Shown: positions 32,145-40,132 of the stretch, in pieces
How positions within the stretch are numbered: position 1 is the stretch's first letter
How the letters are laid out: every line of letters begins with the position of its first letter
Source of the DNA: Streptomyces europaeiscabiei
Lineage (GTDB): Bacteria > Actinomycetota > Actinomycetes > Streptomycetales > Streptomycetaceae
Assembly: GCF_036346855.1 (NCBI RefSeq)
Contig: NZ_CP107841.1
Span: 2,422,001 to 2,486,000, forward strand
DNA: 64,000 nucleotides
Direction: 5' to 3'
The notes under the pieces: model-generated
Told to the model about the DNA's origin: nothing
The model's input: only the letters and a program-made list of their open reading frames with translations
Databases searched by the model: none
Program-made: the position numbers and the translations under genes

Positions 32145-33170
32145 TCACAGCCACGCCAGCGACGCCGCCCTTTCCAGTACGGTCCTCGCGGCGCTCTCGT
32201 CTCCCGTGATGCCCCTCGGGACCTCGTCCGGGGCGTATCGGCCGCCCACCAGGAGGCAGAAGTCGACGGGGTCCAGGGTGAGTTCGGCGCGTACGGACTC
32301 GGTGTCGTCGCCGAGGATCCAGCTGGTGTCCGTGGGCCCGGTGACCTCGAACAGGACGGGGGGCGCGGCGTGGAGGGCCGGGCCGAGGATGCGGACGGCC
32401 AGGCGGACCAGGGACCAGAGGTGCTCGTCGGGGGGCGGGGGGACGGGGAGGCCGAGCGCGCGGCCGATGTCGTCCGTGTGGATCCACGCCTCGAAGGCGC
32501 GGACCACGAAGTGGTCGGCGACCGGCAGCCGCAGGCCCATCACCGTGACCGGCCGGGCGGCGAGCTCGGGGTCGCCGGCCTCGGGCGTGGCCAGCAGCGC
32601 GGCGGCCTGCGCCGCCCAGGTGGCGACCGTCTCCCCGGGGGTGCGCCCGTGCTCGTGGGCGATGACGTCGGCGGTACGCCTGTCCCAGGCGTCCCCGGCG
32701 GGCATCCCCTCCGGGATGTGCGAGGCGGGCAGGCGCGTGTCGAGGCCCAGGCGTACGGCCAGGTGCTCGTCGGCCGCGACAAGGTGCGCAACGGTGGCGT
32801 GCGCGTCCCAGCCGTGCACGACCGGCGTGCCCCAGCGGTCGTCCAACTCCGGGACCAGCGCCTGGAGTCCGGCCACGGCGGCTGCGTACGGGGCGGCGTG
32901 GTGGGCGATCTCGGCGGCGCGGGGCCGGCGGGAGCGGAGGGCGAGCGCGAGGACACCGTCGGCGCTTCCGTTCACGGAACCACCGGGCACGGCACTCGGT
33001 CCCGGCGTGCCGTCCAGCAGGCGTACGGTGTCGCGGAGCCGTTCGGCCTCCGCCGCGCACGACTCACAGCCGGCCAGGTGCAGGGGGACCGTGCGCCGGT
33101 CGCCGGGTGGGAGCGCGCCGACCGCCCAGGCGGCCAGCAGCTCCCGTACGCCGTCGTGGTCGTTGGTCAT
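32145..33170 (-). CDS. zinc-finger anti-sigma factor fused to a maleylpyruvate-isomerase-like (mycothiol) domain
   Basis: A 341-residue protein. Residues 1-50 form a zinc-binding anti-sigma motif (AVGALPPGDRR, then HLAGCESCAAEAERL with the H-x3-C-x2-C pattern). From about 80 onward it resembles the mycothiol-dependent maleylpyruvate isomerase/MDMPI N-terminal domain, with metal-ligand His in WDAHATVAHLVAADEHLA and in AWIHTDDIGRAL. No transmembrane helix is obvious, so it is probably a soluble anti-sigma factor. It follows the ECF sigma gene at 33247-33855 by 76 bases. The fusion suggests sensing of a small molecule or thiol state, which is inference. Confidence 0.85.
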   Translation of the reverse strand: MTNDHDGVRELLAAWAVGALPPGDRRTVPLHLAGCESCAAEAERLRDTVRLLDGTPGPSAVPGGSVNGSADGVLALALRSRRPRAAEIAHHAAPYAAAVAGLQALVPELDDRWGTPVVHGWDAHATVAHLVAADEHLAVRLGLDTRLPASHIPEGMPAGDAWDRRTADVIAHEHGRTPGETVATWAAQAAALLATPEAGDPELAARPVTVMGLRLPVADHFVVRAFEAWIHTDDIGRALGLPVPPPPDEHLWSLVRLAVRILGPALHAAPPVLFEVTGPTDTSWILGDDTESVRAELTLDPVDFCLLVGGRYAPDEVPRGITGDESAARTVLERAASLAWL

Positions 33171-33246
33171 CGCGCGCCGCCCTTTCGCCCTGCCACGTCC
33201 ACGATACGCACGCTCCGCGCGGCCCGGACGGCGGTGTACGCCCCCA

Positions 33247-33855
33247 TCACGCGCCCCTCACCACTGCCGGGTCCGGTGGGTCCGCGAGGGACTCCGCCAG
33301 CTTGCGCAGGGCCGAGCGGAGCCGGGTCTTCGCGGTGCCCTCGGGTATGCCCAGTTCGGCGGCGGCCTGGCGGTAGGTGCGGCCCGCGAAGTAGGCGAGG
33401 TGGACCACCTCCCGCTGGGGGCGCGGGAGTTCGGCGAGGGCGGTGTGCAGCAGGAGGGAGAGCTCCCGGTCGACGACCGCCTCGTCCGGGCCGGGCCCGG
33501 CGTCGGGGATGGCGTGCAGCGCGGAGTCGTCGGCGCGGGCGTCCTTGCGGTGCCGGGCCTCGCCGCGCACCCAGTCCACGGCCCGCCGGTGGGCGACCAT
33601 GGACAGCCAGGTGCGCAGCGAGCCCCGGCGCGCATCGAAGCCGTACGGCCTGCTCCACAGCTGGGCGAAGACCTCCTGCGCCACGTCCTCGGCGGCCGCC
33701 GGGCTGCGGGTGACCCGTACGGCCACCCGCCGGACGAGTCCCCCGTACGCCGCGTACGCCTCACGCAGCGCGGACTCGTCCCCGTACACCAGCCGCCGAT
33801 GCAACTCCACATCGGTGAACGGCTGTTCGAGCGTCGGCTCCACCGGCACCACCAC
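33247..33855 (-). CDS. ECF-subfamily RNA polymerase sigma factor
   Basis: A 202-residue sigma-70 family protein. Region 2 spans about 23-95 (VTRSPAAAEDVAQEVFAQLW, GSLRTWLSMVAHRRAVDWVR) and region 4 about 135-190 (LPRPQREVVHLAYFAGRTYR, EGTAKTRLRSALRKLAE). The start is GTG 33855 with GGAAGG about 9 bases upstream; the adjacent in-frame GTGs at 33852 and 33849 are possible. The next gene encodes a zinc-finger anti-sigma factor, its likely partner. Target promoters are unknown. Confidence 0.92.
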   Translation of the reverse strand: MVVPVEPTLEQPFTDVELHRRLVYGDESALREAYAAYGGLVRRVAVRVTRSPAAAEDVAQEVFAQLWSRPYGFDARRGSLRTWLSMVAHRRAVDWVRGEARHRKDARADDSALHAIPDAGPGPDEAVVDRELSLLLHTALAELPRPQREVVHLAYFAGRTYRQAAAELGIPEGTAKTRLRSALRKLAESLADPPDPAVVRGA

Positions 33856-33910
33856 CTAGTGATGCCTTCCTAGCGTCCGAGGCACGGTCCGCGCCAGTGG
33901 GTCTCGGAAG

Positions 33911-34960
33911 TCAGTCGGACAGAACGTCCAGGAGCCGGTCGACGTGCCCTCGCGTGTTGTACAGGTGGAAGGCGGCCCGCAGATGGCCCGCGCGGTCGGA
34001 GATCTCGACCCCCGCGCGGCTCAATTCCGCCTGCCGGTGGCCGAGTCCGGGTACCGACACGATCGCCGATCCGGGCGCCGGAACCGGCTCGTGGCCGAGG
34101 CCGGCCAGGCCCGCGCGGAACCGGTCGGCCAGCGCCAGGTCGTGATCGCGCACGTTCGCCACGCCCAGCTCCTCGATCAGCGCCAGGGACCGGCGGGCGC
34201 CCGCGTACGAGAAGAGGCTGGGGCTCTCGTCGAACCGGCGGGCGGAGTCGGCGAGTTCCTCGATGGGGCCGTAGCAGCTGTCCCACGGCTCCTGCCCCGC
34301 GACCCAGCCGGCGAAGACGGGGGTGAGGCCGCCGAGGTCCTCCGGGACGACGAGGAAGGTCACTCCGCGGGGGCAGACGAGCCACTTGAAGGCGACGGAG
34401 ACGACGTAGTCGTACACGTCCGCCTCGATCGGCAGCCAGCCGACGGACTGCGACGCGTCCACGTACGTACGCGCCCCGTGCGCCCGCGCGGCCTCGCGGA
34501 TCGCGTCCAGGTCGGCGATCCGGCCGTCGGCGGACTGCGCGGCGCTGACCGCGACGAGCGCCGTGCCGGGCCGCACCGACTCGGCGACGCGCTCCAGCGG
34601 CACCTGGCGCACCTTGAGGTCGTCGCGCACATGGAAGGGGTTCACGAGGGACGTGAAGTCGGCCTCGGCGGTCAGCACCTCCGCGCCCTCGGGCAGCGAG
34701 GCCGCGATCAGCCCGCTGTAGACGGCGACCGAGGCCCCGGCCGCCACGCGGCGGTCCGGCACCCCGACGATCCGCCCGAACGCGGCCCGTGCGGCCTCCA
34801 CATCGGCGAACATGTCCTGCGGCTGCCCGGCCGCCACGGACTCGATACCGGCCTTCATCGCGTCGACGGCACGGGCCGGCAGCAGCCCGGTACTCGCGGT
34901 GTTCAGATAGGTGTTCTTCGGGGCGAACTCGGTCCGGATGAGGCTCTCGAAGGTCTCCAT
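33911..34960 (-). CDS. class V aminotransferase-fold PLP protein (cysteine desulfurase-like)
   Basis: A 349-residue fold-type I PLP protein. The start FAPKNTYLNTASTGLLP is typical, Asp168 and Gln171 sit in TYVDASQSVGWLP, and the PLP lysine is Lys192 in VAFKWLVCPRGVTFL. The group includes cysteine desulfurase-like proteins and isopenicillin epimerase-like enzymes; a mobile cysteine loop of true desulfurases is not evident, so I keep the call general. ATG 34960 fits the family start; an ATG at 34996 would add 12 residues. It stands alone between the sigma gene and a DsbA-like gene. Confidence 0.82.
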   Translation of the reverse strand: METFESLIRTEFAPKNTYLNTASTGLLPARAVDAMKAGIESVAAGQPQDMFADVEAARAAFGRIVGVPDRRVAAGASVAVYSGLIAASLPEGAEVLTAEADFTSLVNPFHVRDDLKVRQVPLERVAESVRPGTALVAVSAAQSADGRIADLDAIREAARAHGARTYVDASQSVGWLPIEADVYDYVVSVAFKWLVCPRGVTFLVVPEDLGGLTPVFAGWVAGQEPWDSCYGPIEELADSARRFDESPSLFSYAGARRSLALIEELGVANVRDHDLALADRFRAGLAGLGHEPVPAPGSAIVSVPGLGHRQAELSRAGVEISDRAGHLRAAFHLYNTRGHVDRLLDVLSD

Positions 34961-35068
34961 GTCACCACTGTGGGGCCGGGCGCATCTCACGTCCATTGAG
35001 ATGTTTTGCGCGCTATCCCCAAGTGATGCTTATGCATGGCAGCTGACCTGCGGTGCGGGTCTCGCGGC

Positions 35069-35785
35069 CTACTGCGGCACCGCACACCCGTCCGGCCCGC
35101 AAGCCTCCGCACCCTCGGCCGCCACGACCTGCAACGGCGCCGGCCGCTCCCCCCACGCCTGGGCGAGAGCCTTCTCGAACACCTCCGCGGACTGCGCTCC
35201 GGAGACCCCGTACTTCCGGTCCAGCACGAAGAACGGCACCCCGTTCGCGCCGAGCTCCGCCGCCTCCCGTTCGTCCGCGCGGACGGCGTCGGCGTACGCG
35301 CCAGGATCGGCCAGCACCTTGCGGACCGCGTCCTCCTCCAGCCCCGCCTCGACGGCCAGCTCGACCAGATAGGCGTCCGCGTCGGCGTACACGGACCGCT
35401 CCTCGGCGAAGTTCGCCCGGTAGAAGGCCTGCAGCAGCTCGCTCTGGCGCCCCTGCTCCTTGGCGAAGTGCAGCAGGCGGTGCATGTCGAAGGTACTGCC
35501 GTGATCACGGCCCTCGGCCCGGTAGGCGAGCCCCTCGGCGCCGGCCTGCTCACGGAGGTTGTGCTCGCCGGCCTGGGCCTGCGCCTCGCTCATCCCGTAC
35601 TTCTTGCTCAGCATGGTGAGGACCGGCTGGATGTCGTCCTTGGCGCGGCCCGGGTCGAGCTCGAAGGAGCGGTGCACCACCTCGACGCCGTCGCGGTGCG
35701 GGAAGGCCGCGAGGGCCTTCTCGAAGCGGGCCTTGCCCACGTAGCACCAGGGGCAGGCGATGTCGCTCCAGATCTCGACGCGCAT
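35069..35785 (-). CDS. DsbA-family oxidoreductase, FrnE-like
   Basis: A 238-residue cytoplasmic thioredoxin-fold protein without a signal peptide. The active site is CPWC at 11-14 in WSDIACPWCYVGK, and the helical insert and GVPFFVLDRKYGVSGAQ segment with cis-Pro are as in FrnE (2-hydroxychromene-2-carboxylate isomerase-like) proteins. Members act as disulfide isomerases or in polyketide and oxidative-stress pathways. The C-terminal tail adds three cysteines (EACGPDGCAVPQ), an unusual metal- or thiol-binding candidate. The ATG has GAGAGAG about 10 bases upstream. Confidence 0.9.
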   Translation of the reverse strand: MRVEIWSDIACPWCYVGKARFEKALAAFPHRDGVEVVHRSFELDPGRAKDDIQPVLTMLSKKYGMSEAQAQAGEHNLREQAGAEGLAYRAEGRDHGSTFDMHRLLHFAKEQGRQSELLQAFYRANFAEERSVYADADAYLVELAVEAGLEEDAVRKVLADPGAYADAVRADEREAAELGANGVPFFVLDRKYGVSGAQSAEVFEKALAQAWGERPAPLQVVAAEGAEACGPDGCAVPQ

Positions 35786-35929
35786 GGTGTCAGCTCTCTC
35801 CAGGTCGTACGGGTACGGAGACGGCCTCCGCTTCTACGGTTGGTGAACGTTCAAGCAGCCTGGCTCATTCCCGGCCACGCGCATGCCGGACCGCACATGT
35901 TCCCGGCCGCGCTCATGCCCCAGCCGCGC

Positions 35930-36583
35930 TCACACCCCGGTCACCGTGAAGGGGAGCAGGACGTGGTGGTCTTCCGGGCTGGGCGGGTGCTGCGGGTCGG
36001 GGGTCCAGCCCAGGCCGGTACCGAAGGCGCGGGCCCGGTGGTTGTCGAGGTGTACGGAGAGGCCTGCCGCGCGCTTGCCGTCCACCCGCCACGCCTCCAC
36101 ACAGGCCGCGCGCAGGGACCGGCCGGTGCCCGGCGCCACAGGTCGGGATCGACGTGGAACTGCGCGAGGTACACGGTGTCGGCGGGTGCGGCGTCGGCGC
36201 GGCGGAAGGAGGCGATGCCGGTGATGCGGCCGCGCTCCACCGCGCACAGCACCTGCCCGTCCGGCCGGTGCCCGGCGCCACAGGTCGGGATCGACGTGGA
36301 ACTGCGCGAGGTACACGGTGTCGGCGGGTGCGGCGTCGGCGCGGCGGAAGGAGGCGATGCCGGTGATGCGGCCGCGCTCCACCGCGCACAGCACCTGCCC
36401 GTCCGGCCGTTCGACGGCGTGCCGCCAGGAGGCGAGCCAGTCCGTGCCGTCCTCGGGGGTGCCGTTCGGGTAGTACCTCGCTCGGGCGCGGGCGTGCAGG
36501 GCGGTGATGGCCGGGGCCTCGGCGGGGAGCGCGGCCCTGATCACGCGCGCTCCGGTCACTCGGTCCACACGGTCCTTGATCAT
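35930..36583 (-). pseudogene. GNAT-family N-acetyltransferase disrupted by a 142-bp tandem duplication
   Basis: The 217-codon frame begins as a GNAT enzyme (VIRAALPAEAPAITALHARA, GRITGIASFRRAD, YLAQFHVDPDLWRR) and ends with the normal acyl-CoA-binding part (SLRAACVEAWRVDGKRAAGL, VHLDNHRARAFGTGLGWTPD). Between them sits a 142-bp exact second copy of the middle, read in a shifted frame, giving about 47 Arg/His/Pro-rich residues that are foreign to the family. The stem frame is restored after it, apparently because each copy also lacks one G of a GGGG run near the acetyl-CoA loop. The ORF is therefore open but the fold must be broken. An assembly artefact is possible. Confidence 0.65.
36121..36404. 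repeat. exact tandem duplication, 2 x 142 bp
   Basis: 36121-36262 and 36263-36404 read identical. CCGGCCG microhomology (36119-36125 and 36403-36409) flanks the pair, consistent with slippage or unequal recombination. It lies inside the GNAT gene. Confidence 0.9.
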
Positions 36584-36830
36584 GGCGGGGAGGACGTGAG
36601 CGGGGGCGGTGTGGTTCCGGGGATTCCTTTCGCCCCCGCCGCCCCTACCCGTCCCGTCTCCAGGGGCGCTGCCCCTTCGACCCCGAGGGGCGGCTTGAGG
36701 GGGCGGGCTGTTGGGGGTGGGAGTGGAGGCGGCCCGAGTGCGTGGGTTTGTGCGGGTTCGGTGGGGGTTCTCGCGCCGTTCCCCGCACCTCTGAGAGACG
36801 GGGCGCGACCCCCGGCTGCGTCAGCTGCCC

Positions 36831-37439
36831 TCAGCCGCCGTTTCTCAGGTCCTTCGGCCAGTCCGGGCGGAATTCGATCTCGTCGTAGGTGACCACACAG
36901 CCCTCGCCCATCGGGGACTGGGTCATGAAGCCGACCAGGGCGGCGCCGCTCTCCTGCTCGTCGGCGAGGGTGAAGAGACGGACGAAGGTCCACTGCTTGC
37001 CGTCACGGGAGGCATGGAAGGCGAAGGCCCGGCCGGTGCGGCTGACCCGCAGCCACACCGAGCTGCCCTCCACGGTGAAGGAGTTGGCGTCGTCCGAATG
37101 TCCCCGGGTGACCACCGTGCACACGGTCGGCACGTCCGGCGAGTACTCCAGGCAGAGCTTCGCCCAGGCCCGTTCCCCCACGTGCACGTACAGAACGCCC
37201 GCGTCGAACCCGGCGGCGAAACCGACGGTGACCCGGGCGATCAGCTGGAAGTCCCCCTCCGGCGAACCCAGCAGCCGGGGCGCGTCCGAAGCGGGATCCA
37301 GGCCCTCGCCGGTGGGCGGCACGAACCGGTCCTGCCGAGGACCGGCCCACCCGGTGAGCACCCCGTCCTCATGGGACCAGTGCCCATCGGGTCCGTATGT
37401 GCGCAGAGAGAACGGAAGTTCGGGAATTTCGACGTCCAT
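36831..37439 (-). CDS. DUF1349 domain protein (concanavalin-like fold)
   Basis: A 202-residue soluble protein matching DUF1349, a lectin/glucanase-like beta-sandwich. Typical segments are LIARVTVGFAAGFDAGVLYV, WAKLCLEYSPDVPTVCTVVT, SVWLRVSRTGRAFAFHASRDGKQWTFVRLF and GFMTQSPMGEGCVVTYDEIEF. Function is unclear in the family; some members accompany sugar-active enzymes. No signal peptide is seen. ATG 37439 gives the family-like N-terminus (VEIPELPFSLRTYGPDGHWS). A 247-base GC-rich gap without a gene lies downstream of it. Confidence 0.85.
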   Translation of the reverse strand: MDVEIPELPFSLRTYGPDGHWSHEDGVLTGWAGPRQDRFVPPTGEGLDPASDAPRLLGSPEGDFQLIARVTVGFAAGFDAGVLYVHVGERAWAKLCLEYSPDVPTVCTVVTRGHSDDANSFTVEGSSVWLRVSRTGRAFAFHASRDGKQWTFVRLFTLADEQESGAALVGFMTQSPMGEGCVVTYDEIEFRPDWPKDLRNGG

Positions 37440-37470
37440 TGGGGGATTCTCGCAGCTCCCGGACCCCAGC

Positions 37471-37505
37471 CGCGCCCCTTTGGGGGCACGGGGAACTGCG
37501 CGAAC
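37471..37505. repeat. type-2 intergenic hairpin repeat, copy 2
   Basis: CGCGCCCCTTTGGGGGCACG is followed by GGGAACTGCGCGAAC. It lies between the DUF1349 and aldehyde dehydrogenase genes. Confidence 0.65.
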
Positions 37506-37552
37506 GTCCATGACGCACGCGCAGTCCGCACCGAGCCGAACCCCCTACGCCG

Positions 37553-39097
37553 CTACCGCTCCAGGTGGCCGTTGAACCGCCGCGGCAGCCCCAGCGGGTT
37601 CTCGTCCCGCAGCTCCGCCGGAAGCAGCGCCTCGGGCGCCCCCTGGTAGGCCACCGGCCGCAGCCAGCGCTCGATCGCCGTACCGCCCACCGACGTGGAC
37701 GTGGACGTCGTCGCCGGGTAGGGCCCGCCGTGGTGCTGGGCCGCAGCCACGGCCACACCCGTCGGCCAGCCGTTCACCAGCACCCGCCCGGCCAGCGGCG
37801 TCAGCTCGGCCAGCAGCTCCGGCCCACGCCCCTCCCCGGAGGCCTCTGAACCGGACACGTGCACCGTGGCGGTGAGGTTGCCCGGCAGACGGGACAGGAC
37901 CGACTTGGCCTCGTCCTCGTCCTCGTAGCGCGCCACGACCGTGAGCGGCCCGAAGCACTCCTCCAGGAGCAGGTCGTGCTCGCCCTCGGCCGCCAGCTTG
38001 CCGGCGGGGACGGTCAGGAAGCCGGGGCTGACGGTGTGCTCGCCGCCCGCGCCGGCGGTCACCGGCGACTCCACATCGGGCAGCTCGGCGCGCTCGGCGA
38101 CACCGGCGAGGAAGTTGTCGCGCATCCGGTGGTCCAGCAGGACCCCGGAGCCGACGTCGCTGACCGCGTCGGTGAGCGACTTGAGCAGCCGGTCACCGGC
38201 GGCACCGGCGGGCGCCAGCACCAGGCCCGGCTTCACACAGAACTGGCCGACGCCGAGGGTCATGGAGCCGGCGAGGCCGGTGCCGATGGCCTCGGCACGC
38301 TCCTCGGCGGCGGCCGCAGTGATCAGGACGGGGTTCAGGGAGCCCAGCTCGCCGTGGAACGGGATCGGCACCGGCCGGGCGGCCGCCGCGTCGAAGAGGG
38401 CGCGGCCGCCGCGTACCGAACCGGTGAAGCCGGCGGCGGTGACGAGCGGGTGCTTGACCAGCTCGACGCCTGCCTCGAAGCCGTGGACGAGGCCGAGGAC
38501 GCCCTCGGGGATGCCGTGCTCGGCGGCGGCCCGGCGCAGCACGATCGCGACCAGCTCGGACAGCGCCGGGTGGTCGGGGTGGGCCTTGACGACGACCGGG
38601 CAGCCGGCGGCCAGCGCGCTCGCCGTGTCGCCGCCGGGGACGGAGAAGGCGAAGGGGAAGTTCGAGGCCGAGTAGACGGCGACGACGCCCAGCGGGACCT
38701 TGTAGCGGCGCAGGTCGGGGATGGGCGGGGTGGCCGTGTCGTCGGGGTGGTTGATCACCACGTCGAGGAACGCGCCCTCGTCCACGATGTCGGCGAAGGC
38801 CCGCAGCTGGTAGCAGGTGCGGGCGAGTTCACCGGTGAGCCGGACCGGGCCGAGCGCGGTCTCCGCGTCGGCGGCCTCGACGAGCTGGTCCTTGGCCGCC
38901 TGGAGCTGCTCGGCGGCGGAGCGCAGGAAGGCCGCGCGGACCGTGCGGTCGGCCAGGGAGCCGCGGGCGGCGTGCGCCGCGCGGACGGCGGCGTCCACCT
39001 CCTGGGCTGTGGCTTCCACCGCAACCTGCTCGCGCTGCTTCCCGGTTCGGGGGTCGACACTCCAGACTGGTGCTGCTGCCACCGGGGGTTCCTCCAC
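37553..39097 (-). CDS. alpha-ketoglutaric semialdehyde (2,5-dioxovalerate) dehydrogenase-like aldehyde dehydrogenase
   Basis: A 514-residue NADP(+)-type aldehyde dehydrogenase. Key features are YSASNFPFAFSVPGGDTASALAAGCPVV (cofactor/substrate channel), a GFTGS loop, the base Glu in FHGELGSLNPV, and the nucleophile Cys287 in GVGQFCVKPG. This pattern is characteristic of the KGSADH group, which oxidises alpha-ketoglutarate semialdehyde from galacturonate, glucarate, arabinose or hydroxyproline catabolism. The GTG start has AGGA 5 bases upstream. A divergent IclR regulator gene lies 120 bases away and probably controls it. Confidence 0.88.
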   Translation of the reverse strand: MEEPPVAAAPVWSVDPRTGKQREQVAVEATAQEVDAAVRAAHAARGSLADRTVRAAFLRSAAEQLQAAKDQLVEAADAETALGPVRLTGELARTCYQLRAFADIVDEGAFLDVVINHPDDTATPPIPDLRRYKVPLGVVAVYSASNFPFAFSVPGGDTASALAAGCPVVVKAHPDHPALSELVAIVLRRAAAEHGIPEGVLGLVHGFEAGVELVKHPLVTAAGFTGSVRGGRALFDAAAARPVPIPFHGELGSLNPVLITAAAAEERAEAIGTGLAGSMTLGVGQFCVKPGLVLAPAGAAGDRLLKSLTDAVSDVGSGVLLDHRMRDNFLAGVAERAELPDVESPVTAGAGGEHTVSPGFLTVPAGKLAAEGEHDLLLEECFGPLTVVARYEDEDEAKSVLSRLPGNLTATVHVSGSEASGEGRGPELLAELTPLAGRVLVNGWPTGVAVAAAQHHGGPYPATTSTSTSVGGTAIERWLRPVAYQGAPEALLPAELRDENPLGLPRRFNGHLER

Positions 39098-39134
39098 GTA
39101 TTCCTGAGCGTATTTCTGGGTCCATTCACCAGGG

Positions 39135-39202
39135 TCGTTCGATATGCTGAACGCTGTCTCTGATGATGAATATGCTGTCTGAGACTATTTCCCGTCGAAC
39201 GA
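39135..39202. promoter_or_regulatory. divergent promoter region with inverted TCGTTCGA/TCGAACGA arms
   Basis: TCGTTCGA at 39135-39142 is the reverse complement of TCGAACGA at 39195-39202. Between them lies a repeated ATATGCTG motif. This 120-base space carries the promoters of the dehydrogenase and IclR genes and is the natural place for an IclR operator. Confidence 0.5.
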
Positions 39203-39217
39203 TAGGGGTCAAGGGCG

Positions 39218-39991
39218 ATGTCGGCAGTCGAGACGGGCGGCGGAGCACAGGTCAAGTCGGCGGTGAGGACCGTTGAGCTGCTCGAATACTTCGCCGGGCG
39301 CCCCGGAATGCACTCCCTGGCAGCGGTCCAGGAAGCCGTCGGTTACCCCAAGTCGAGCCTGTACATGTTGCTCCGCACCCTCGTGGAGCTGGGCTGGGTC
39401 GAGACGGACGCGACGGGCACGCGGTACGGCATCGGCGTACGGGCGCTGCTCGTGGGCACGTCGTACATCGACGGCGACGAAGTGGTGGCGCTGGCCCGGC
39501 CTACGCTGGACCGGCTGTCGGACGACACGACGGAGACGATCCACCTGGCCCGTCTCGACGGCACGAACGTCGTCTATCTGGCCACGCGGCAGTCGCAGCA
39601 CTATCTGCGCCCCTTCACCCGTGTCGGCCGCCGGCTGCCCGCCCACTCCACCTCGCTGGGCAAGGCACTGCTGGCCACCCACACCGACGAGCAGGTCCGC
39701 AAGATGCTCCCGGAGACCCTTCCGGCGCTGACGGAGCACACGATCACGGACCGGGAGCAGCTCATCGAGGAGCTGCGCCAGATCCGCGAGCAGGGGTTCT
39801 CCGTGGACCGCGAGGAGAACACGCTGGGGCTGCGCTGCTTCGGTGTGGCGATCCCGTACCGCACGCCGGCCCGTGACGCCATCAGCTGCTCGGTCCCGGT
39901 GGCCCGGCTGACCCCCGCCCATGAACAACTGGTCAAGGACGCCCTCTTCGACGCGCGCGACCGGCTGACGCTGGCGACGCGGCGGCTCTGA
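39218..39991 (+). CDS. IclR-family transcriptional regulator
   Basis: A 257-residue regulator with a winged helix-turn-helix at about 12-70 (SAVRTVELLEYFAGRPGMHS, EAVGYPKSSLYMLLRTLVEL) and the C-terminal effector domain, including PAHSTSLGKALLA and the final effector-pocket segment. It is divergent to a KGSADH-type dehydrogenase, so it probably responds to a sugar acid or its catabolite; the effector is unknown. A hairpin-rich gap follows before the penicillin-binding protein gene. Confidence 0.92.
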   Translation: MSAVETGGGAQVKSAVRTVELLEYFAGRPGMHSLAAVQEAVGYPKSSLYMLLRTLVELGWVETDATGTRYGIGVRALLVGTSYIDGDEVVALARPTLDRLSDDTTETIHLARLDGTNVVYLATRQSQHYLRPFTRVGRRLPAHSTSLGKALLATHTDEQVRKMLPETLPALTEHTITDREQLIEELRQIREQGFSVDREENTLGLRCFGVAIPYRTPARDAISCSVPVARLTPAHEQLVKDALFDARDRLTLATRRL

Positions 39992-40000
39992 GCCCACGAG

Positions 40001-40088
40001 GAGCCGGCCCCGGGCCGGGCCGGAACGGGACCCCGAACCGGCTCGGGGGGCAACCCCGGTTTCATGAGGACCCCATGAGAAAACCGGG
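40001..40088 (+). terminator. two hairpins after the IclR gene
   Basis: GAGCCGG (40001) pairs with CCGGCTC (40038-40044), and CCCCGGTTT pairs with AAACCGGG further on. There is no clear T-run, so terminator function is likely but not certain. Confidence 0.45.
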
Positions 40089-40132
40089 CGAAGGGAACGA
40101 TTGATCGCATCCCGCTCGTCGTTCCGGGTGCG

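Noticed and set aside
35941..36252. Short alternative GNAT frame
   Set aside because: It duplicates the 5' copy of the tandem repeat and then runs out of the family pattern; it reflects the duplication, not a second gene.
36584..36830. GC-rich gap after the DUF1349 gene checked for a small gene or RNA
   Set aside because: Open frames are low complexity and no structured RNA signature was recognised.
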